DNA of 64,000 nt from Brachyspira intermedia PWS/A (GTDB lineage: Bacteria > Spirochaetota > Brachyspiria > Brachyspirales > Brachyspiraceae), in NCBI RefSeq assembly GCF_000223215.1, contig NC_017243.1, positions 2,976,001 to 3,040,000 on the forward strand. The letters are read 5' to 3'. A program made the position numbers and the translations under genes. The notes under the pieces were generated by a model that saw only the letters and a list, made by a program, of their open reading frames with translations, searched no databases and was not told the DNA's origin. This document shows positions 60,571 through 64,000 of this stretch, piece by piece. Positions within the stretch are counted from its first letter, which is position 1. The number at the start of each line of letters is the position of its first letter.

Positions 60571-61575
60571 ATGGATAATTCATCAGATTATAGTCTTCAA
60601 AACAAAGTAAATAATATGATATCTCATTATAAAGAAATATGCGATAGAGAACCTCATAATCATAAAGCCAGAGTAGATTTCGGGGTATTCTATACTCAAT
60701 TAGGAAATCATAAAGAAGCTATAGAGCTTTTCAAAGAGGCTTTACTCATAAAAAATAATGATTATTCTATATATAGACTTTTAGGAATATCATATACAAA
60801 GATAAATAATTACTATAATGCTATTACATATCTTGAAAAAGCTTGTGAATTAGAAAATAATGATTATATAAGTCTTAATTGGCTTGGCAAATGCTATATA
60901 GAAGTTGGACGTTATGAAGATGCTGTAAATGTATTAAATAAATCTTTTATGCTCGCACCTAAAGAATATCTTAATTGGCGTACTTTGGGAATAGCTTTAT
61001 ATAATCTAAAAAGAACAGATGAATCTATAGAATCTTTTGAAAGAGCCATAGAACTTAATAAATATGATTATAATAGTCTATATATGCTCGCTATAGCCTA
61101 TAAAGATAAATATGAATATAAAAAAGCTATAGATATATTAAAGAAAGTAACAGAAGTAGAAAAAGATAATTACTCCGCATATTTTAATATGGGACTATGC
61201 TTCTTTATGATTGATGACTTTGATAATGCTGTATCTGCTTTTAATAGTGCTTTAAATATAGATGATAAAGATTATTTGCTATACTATTATCTTGGAATTT
61301 CTCTATATGAAACAAAAGACTATATAAATGCCATATCATATTTAAATAAATCTATAGAAATAAATAATAGCCATTCATCATCTTATTATTATTTAGGGCT
61401 TTCATACTATTCAGCAGGACTTTATGATAATGCTGGAAATGTGCTAGAAGAATGTGTTAAATTAGATGGTAATAATAAAGAAGTTTATATATTGCTTGCT
61501 AACACTTATAATGCTATGGGAGACATAGAAAAATCTATAATAGCATTCAATAAATCTAAAGAAATAATATCTTAA
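60571..61575 (+). CDS. Tetratricopeptide-repeat protein
   Basis: The 334-residue protein is almost entirely TPR units, about eight, each near 34 residues (ARVDFGVFYTQLGNHKEAIE, YISLNWLGKCYIEVGRYEDA, SAYFNMGLCFFMIDDFDNAV, SSYYYLGLSYYSAGLYDNAG). No signal peptide or catalytic domain is seen, so it is a cytosolic scaffold with unknown partners. Its stop overlaps that of the convergent PepSY-like gene by four bases. Confidence 0.88.
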   Translation: MDNSSDYSLQNKVNNMISHYKEICDREPHNHKARVDFGVFYTQLGNHKEAIELFKEALLIKNNDYSIYRLLGISYTKINNYYNAITYLEKACELENNDYISLNWLGKCYIEVGRYEDAVNVLNKSFMLAPKEYLNWRTLGIALYNLKRTDESIESFERAIELNKYDYNSLYMLAIAYKDKYEYKKAIDILKKVTEVEKDNYSAYFNMGLCFFMIDDFDNAVSAFNSALNIDDKDYLLYYYLGISLYETKDYINAISYLNKSIEINNSHSSSYYYLGLSYYSAGLYDNAGNVLEECVKLDGNNKEVYILLANTYNAMGDIEKSIIAFNKSKEIIS

Positions 61576-62036
61576 TTAGTTGCTTCAGATTGAACATTAT
61601 CCAAATTTTCCTGACTAATTATAATACCATAGCCTGTAATTTCTATTAAATATTTATCATCTAATTTGATAAGAAAATTTTTATCTCTTCTCTCTATATC
61701 CGTAATTTTAGAATGCGGATACTCATTATCTATAACATTAACCATAGACTTATGTATGCAGCTTCTAGGTATTCCAATATTTTTAGTTTCATCATTGATT
61801 ATAGATATTTTTTTCCAAAGGCCTGTATTATAAAAAATAAATTTATAACCAAAATCTATATCAACTTCATATCCGCCGCCATTTTGATATAATGAAACAG
61901 ATTCTATATTATTTCCTGGAAAATTAATATTTAAAAAATTTTTTGCTCTCAAAGGCAGAGAATTTTCTGTCATAGTTTGAGAATATATATTTATATTTAG
62001 CATTAATATAAGAAAAATCAATTTTAAATATTTCAT
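61572..62036 (-). CDS. Secreted PepSY-like (BLIP-like) protein
   Basis: The 154-residue exported protein has signal KYLKLIFLILMLNINIYSQ then two PepSY-like units: LPLRAKNFLNINFPGNNIES with YEVDIDFGYKFIFYNTGLWK, and VNVIDNEYPHSKITDIERRD with FLIKLDDKYLIEI. This is the pattern of beta-lactamase-inhibitor-like PepSY proteins found in host-associated anaerobes. The function of these small periplasmic proteins is unclear. Confidence 0.75.
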   Translation of the reverse strand: MKYLKLIFLILMLNINIYSQTMTENSLPLRAKNFLNINFPGNNIESVSLYQNGGGYEVDIDFGYKFIFYNTGLWKKISIINDETKNIGIPRSCIHKSMVNVIDNEYPHSKITDIERRDKNFLIKLDDKYLIEITGYGIIISQENLDNVQSEATN

Positions 62037-62107
62037 AGTGTTTATTTTCGTATTTTATCGTTATAATGTTAGAATTTTTTATACCGCAAATTATTTTAGC
62101 GGATAAG

Positions 62108-62134
62108 ATACCGGCTATATAATTATAACCGGTA
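62108..62134. terminator. Bidirectional hairpin between the PepSY-like and small-protein genes
   Basis: ATACCGG and CCGGTAT form a perfect 7-bp stem extended by A+T pairs; no immediate T-run, so termination is uncertain. Confidence 0.45.
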
Positions 62135-62148
62135 TTCCCATAATATTA

Positions 62149-62283
62149 TTAAAGATTATCATTTTCTTTCTCGGATGTATTATCTTTAATAATATCATTG
62201 TACTCTTCAATCAAAGAATTGTAGTCATCATCATTAAATATAACAGAATCATTATAATTATTATTTTTAAATTTTTTAATCAT
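62149..62283 (-). CDS. Small acidic protein (44 residues) of unknown function
   Basis: An ATG at 62283 is preceded by a perfect GGAGG 7 bases upstream and opens a 44-residue frame: MIKKFKNNNYNDSVIFNDDD, then YNSLIEEYNDIIKDN and a Glu/Asp/Asn-rich end. The excellent ribosome site and the basic-then-acidic composition support expression. No family recognised. The 310 bases upstream (62284-62593) are A+T-rich and hold only the rpsT terminator. Confidence 0.55.
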   Translation of the reverse strand: MIKKFKNNNYNDSVIFNDDDYNSLIEEYNDIIKDNTSEKENDNL

Positions 62284-62540
62284 AATCAATCCTCCCCATT
62301 ATTATATTTTTTTGTGATAATATTATCAAAATAGCACAGAATAATTTACCTTTATATACTATCAAAGCTCATAAACTTAAACAATAAAAACTGTATATAT
62401 CATTTAATAAACTCAAACTGTATATTATAATAATAACAAAAATTTTCTATTAGGAAATAAAAAATATATATTTTTTTACAAAAATGTAATTTTTTTTATT
62501 TTTTTAAAATAAATTGACATTTATGATTAAAATCATAAAA

Positions 62541-62572
62541 AAAGGTCTATACATTTCTGTATAGACCTCATT
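62541..62572 (-). terminator. Terminator of rpsT
   Basis: AGGTCTATACA and TGTATAGACCT form a perfect 11-bp stem around TTTC, with a T-run on the minus strand. Confidence 0.9.
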
Positions 62573-62593
62573 ATTTTTTAGTAACAATCAAAA

Positions 62594-62857
62594 TTAATTC
62601 ATAGCATTAATTTTTTTCATCATATCTGATTTTTTAGCAGCTGCTCTATTAGAATGAATAACTGATTTTCTAGCAGCTTTATCTAAAGCACTCGCATATT
62701 TTTTGAATTCTTCTGAAGCAAGATTTTTATCATTGCTTTCTACTGCTTTAATTACTTTCTTTTTCTGAGTATTTAAGAAACTTTTAATTTTTCTATTGTA
62801 AAGATTTCTAACTTCATTTTGTCTTAATCTTTTAGATGCTGAAGCTATATTAGGCAT
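62594..62857 (-). CDS. rpsT: Ribosomal protein S20
   Basis: This 87-residue, Lys/Arg-rich three-helix protein has PNIASASKRLRQNEVRNLYN, SFLNTQKKKVIKAVES and KAARKSVIHSNRAAAKKSDM, the usual S20 pattern. It is an early-assembling 30S protein binding 16S rRNA. It lies 28 bases downstream of tRNA-Asp, so the two are probably on one transcript, ended by the strong terminator. Confidence 0.93.
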   Translation of the reverse strand: MPNIASASKRLRQNEVRNLYNRKIKSFLNTQKKKVIKAVESNDKNLASEEFKKYASALDKAARKSVIHSNRAAAKKSDMMKKINAMN

Positions 62858-62885
62858 TATCGCTCTCCATGTTAAAATAAAAAGC

Positions 62886-62959
62886 GGAGTTGACGGGGCT
62901 CGAACCCGCGGCCTCCTGCGTGACAGGCAGGCGCTCTAACCAAACTGAGCTACAACTCC
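62886..62959 (-). tRNA. tRNA-Asp (GTC anticodon)
   Basis: The minus strand folds as a 74-nt cloverleaf: acceptor GGAGTTG/CAACTCC, D arm GCTCAGTTTGGTTAGAGC, anticodon arm CCTGCCTGTCACGCAGG with GTC, and T arm GCGGGTTCGAGCCCCGT. The CCA end is not encoded. Confidence 0.95.
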
Positions 62960-62982
62960 AAATTAGTTAAGGATTGCTTTGT

Positions 62983-63010
62983 ATTATATACCAATTCTGT
63001 TTTTTGTCAA
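62983..63010 (-). promoter_or_regulatory. Promoter of tRNA-Asp and rpsT
   Basis: TTGACA (63010-63005), 16 bp, TATAAT (62988-62983), about 25 bases before the tRNA. Confidence 0.75.
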
Positions 63011-63062
63011 CTACTAAATTTAAAAATTTTAAAAAAATTATAAATTTATCACCATTATTTAT

Positions 63063-63270
63063 TAAACGCACGCTAAAAATAACATAAAATATAAACAAAT
63101 TAACAATTACAAGCATAACAACATACAAAAAATAGATAATACGTGCGCTAAATTATATTCTAAATTAAAAACAGCTTGGGTGGGAAGCTAAAAATTCTAT
63201 TTAGACTGTTAAAAATATAAAGGTTTATAATTCAAAATATATCAAGAAGTATAAAGGGCGGGATTTAAAA
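63063..63270 (+). repeat. Modular palindromic repeat (right half form)
   Basis: AAACGCACGCTAA (63063), TACGTGCGCTAA (near 63140), GCTTGGGTGGGAAGCT (near 63174) and AAAGGGCGGGATTTAAA (near 63253-63269). Confidence 0.7.
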
Positions 63271-63279
63271 TAATACAAA

Positions 63280-63325
63280 AAAGAAAAGCGAAGGAAATAT
63301 TAACTCCTCCGCCTTAATTTTATAT
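63280..63325 (-). terminator. Terminator of fabV
   Basis: AAAAGCGAAGGA pairs imperfectly with TCCTCCGCCTT; T-rich on the minus strand. It lies just downstream of the fabV stop. Confidence 0.6.
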
Positions 63326-63339
63326 TTAATAATTAGTTA

Positions 63340-64000
63340 TCATATCTGAACATCTTGGCTATAATCAATACCTTCTTCATCAAAGCCATGCATATTCATA
63401 TAATCTTTTCTGAATAATGCTAAATCAGCTATTTCTTTTAGATTATCTTTTGTTAATTTATTCCAAGAATCCAAAACTTCTTTTTGAACATCTTCTCTCA
63501 ATTCCCAATCATCTAATCTTATTCTGTTTTCACTGTCAACAGGTACTTCTCCGCCATTATAGAGTTTTTCGTTCAAAAGTCTATACATTTGCTCTATACA
63601 GCCCTCATGAAGGCCTTTATTTTTCATTACCTTGAACAATATGCCTATATAAAGTGGAACTGTAGGGATAACTGCTGAAGATCTAGTTACTACGGCCTTG
63701 TTTACTGACACATATGCGTGTCCTTTGATTTTATCCTGCATCTCTTTATCCAATTCATGAGCTGTTGCCTCTAAATGATCCTTAGCTTTTCCTATAGTAC
63801 CTTCTCTATATACTGCTTTTGTCATTTCAGGGCCTATATAAGAGTAAGCTACATTGATAGCATTTTCAGCTAATAGATCAGCATTAAGTAAGGCATCTGT
63901 CCATAATTTCCAATCTTCTCCGCCCATAACTTTTACAGTAGATTTTATATCATCTTCATTAGCAGGGTCAATAGATACCTCTAATAACTCCTCTGTAAGG
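63340..64000 (-). CDS. fabV: Trans-2-enoyl-CoA/ACP reductase FabV, 5' end outside window
   Basis: The visible 220 or so C-terminal residues read through the right edge (VSIDPANEDDIKSTVKVMGG precedes EDWKLW). They match the FabV/TER family: KVMGGEDWKLWTDALL, NVAYSYIGPEMTKAVYREGT, the helix after the catalytic Tyr and Lys region, SSAVIPTVPLYIGILFKVMK and the end LFRKDYMNMHGFDEEGIDY. FabV reduces enoyl thioesters with NADH, either in fatty acid synthesis or crotonyl-CoA reduction in butyrate formation. The N-terminal Rossmann part is outside the window. Confidence 0.9.
   Translation of the reverse strand, partial: LTEELLEVSIDPANEDDIKSTVKVMGGEDWKLWTDALLNADLLAENAINVAYSYIGPEMTKAVYREGTIGKAKDHLEATAHELDKEMQDKIKGHAYVSVNKAVVTRSSAVIPTVPLYIGILFKVMKNKGLHEGCIEQMYRLLNEKLYNGGEVPVDSENRIRLDDWELREDVQKEVLDSWNKLTKDNLKEIADLALFRKDYMNMHGFDEEGIDYSQDVQI

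Overview
The window looks like a stretch of a Brachyspira chromosome (intestinal spirochaete). This is inferred from the strong A+T bias, the many spirochaete-type lipoproteins, the ankyrin-repeat lipoprotein cluster, the Na+-pumping decarboxylase operon and the gene content; no database search was possible, so genus is likely and species unknown. Both edges cut genes: an aminotransferase-like gene on the left and trans-2-enoyl-CoA reductase FabV on the right.

Layout. 1-3.75 kb: catalytically degenerate HisC-like gene, a D-2-hydroxyacid dehydrogenase, a frameshifted DUF2314 gene and two tandem Hsp20 genes. 4.05-8.6 kb: biotin cluster birA-bioB-bioD-bioA, headed by a BirA-type operator and interrupted between bioD and bioA by a repeat element whose end forms a promoter facing bioA. 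9-16 kb: peptide-binding lipoprotein, xylulokinase, apt, groES, an unknown membrane protein, smpB. 16-24.6 kb (minus strand): DUF305 lipoprotein, ffh-rpsP-khpA-rimM, an M16 peptidase and the mmdADCB decarboxylase operon, whose carrier subunit is a natural target of the biotin cluster. 24.9-29 kb: lipoproteins and a small beta-barrel protein next to a decayed copy. 29.1-35 kb: a complete RND efflux operon. 35.3-37.8 kb: a DUF5682 protein. 38.3-42.1 kb: three tandem ankyrin lipoproteins. 42.3-49.7 kb: lipoproteins, a PIN-PhoH ATPase, an acetyltransferase, a hydrolase, a LysR regulator and a phosphatase. 49.7-52.4 kb: a cytosine methyltransferase/restriction enzyme/Vsr island. 52.4-57.9 kb: FMN riboswitch and ribD-ribE-ribBA-ribH, split by an Rpn-family nuclease gene set among structured repeats. 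58-64 kb: rubrerythrin, a CoA-disulfide reductase/NADH oxidase-like flavoprotein, a TPR protein, rpsT, tRNA-Asp and fabV.

Three repeat systems explain most intergenic DNA. (1) A MITE-like family of about 180-400 bp with two related end types; both ends contain an outward-facing consensus promoter (TTGACA, about 17 bp, TATATA). (2) A modular palindromic family built from CGCACG/CGTGCG arms and CCCRCCC/GGGYGGG boxes, mostly at 3' ends of genes. (3) Structured repeats around the Rpn nuclease in the rib operon: an arm-loop-arm fold with pairing-preserving differences between copies and alternative pairings just upstream of ribH. The third is my best candidate for an undescribed system.

Several genes appear broken by one missing A in an A-run (bioB, rpsP, the DUF5682 gene, a lipoprotein gene, the DUF2314 gene). 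This could be homopolymer sequencing error, transcriptional slippage or phase variation; the sequence alone cannot decide.
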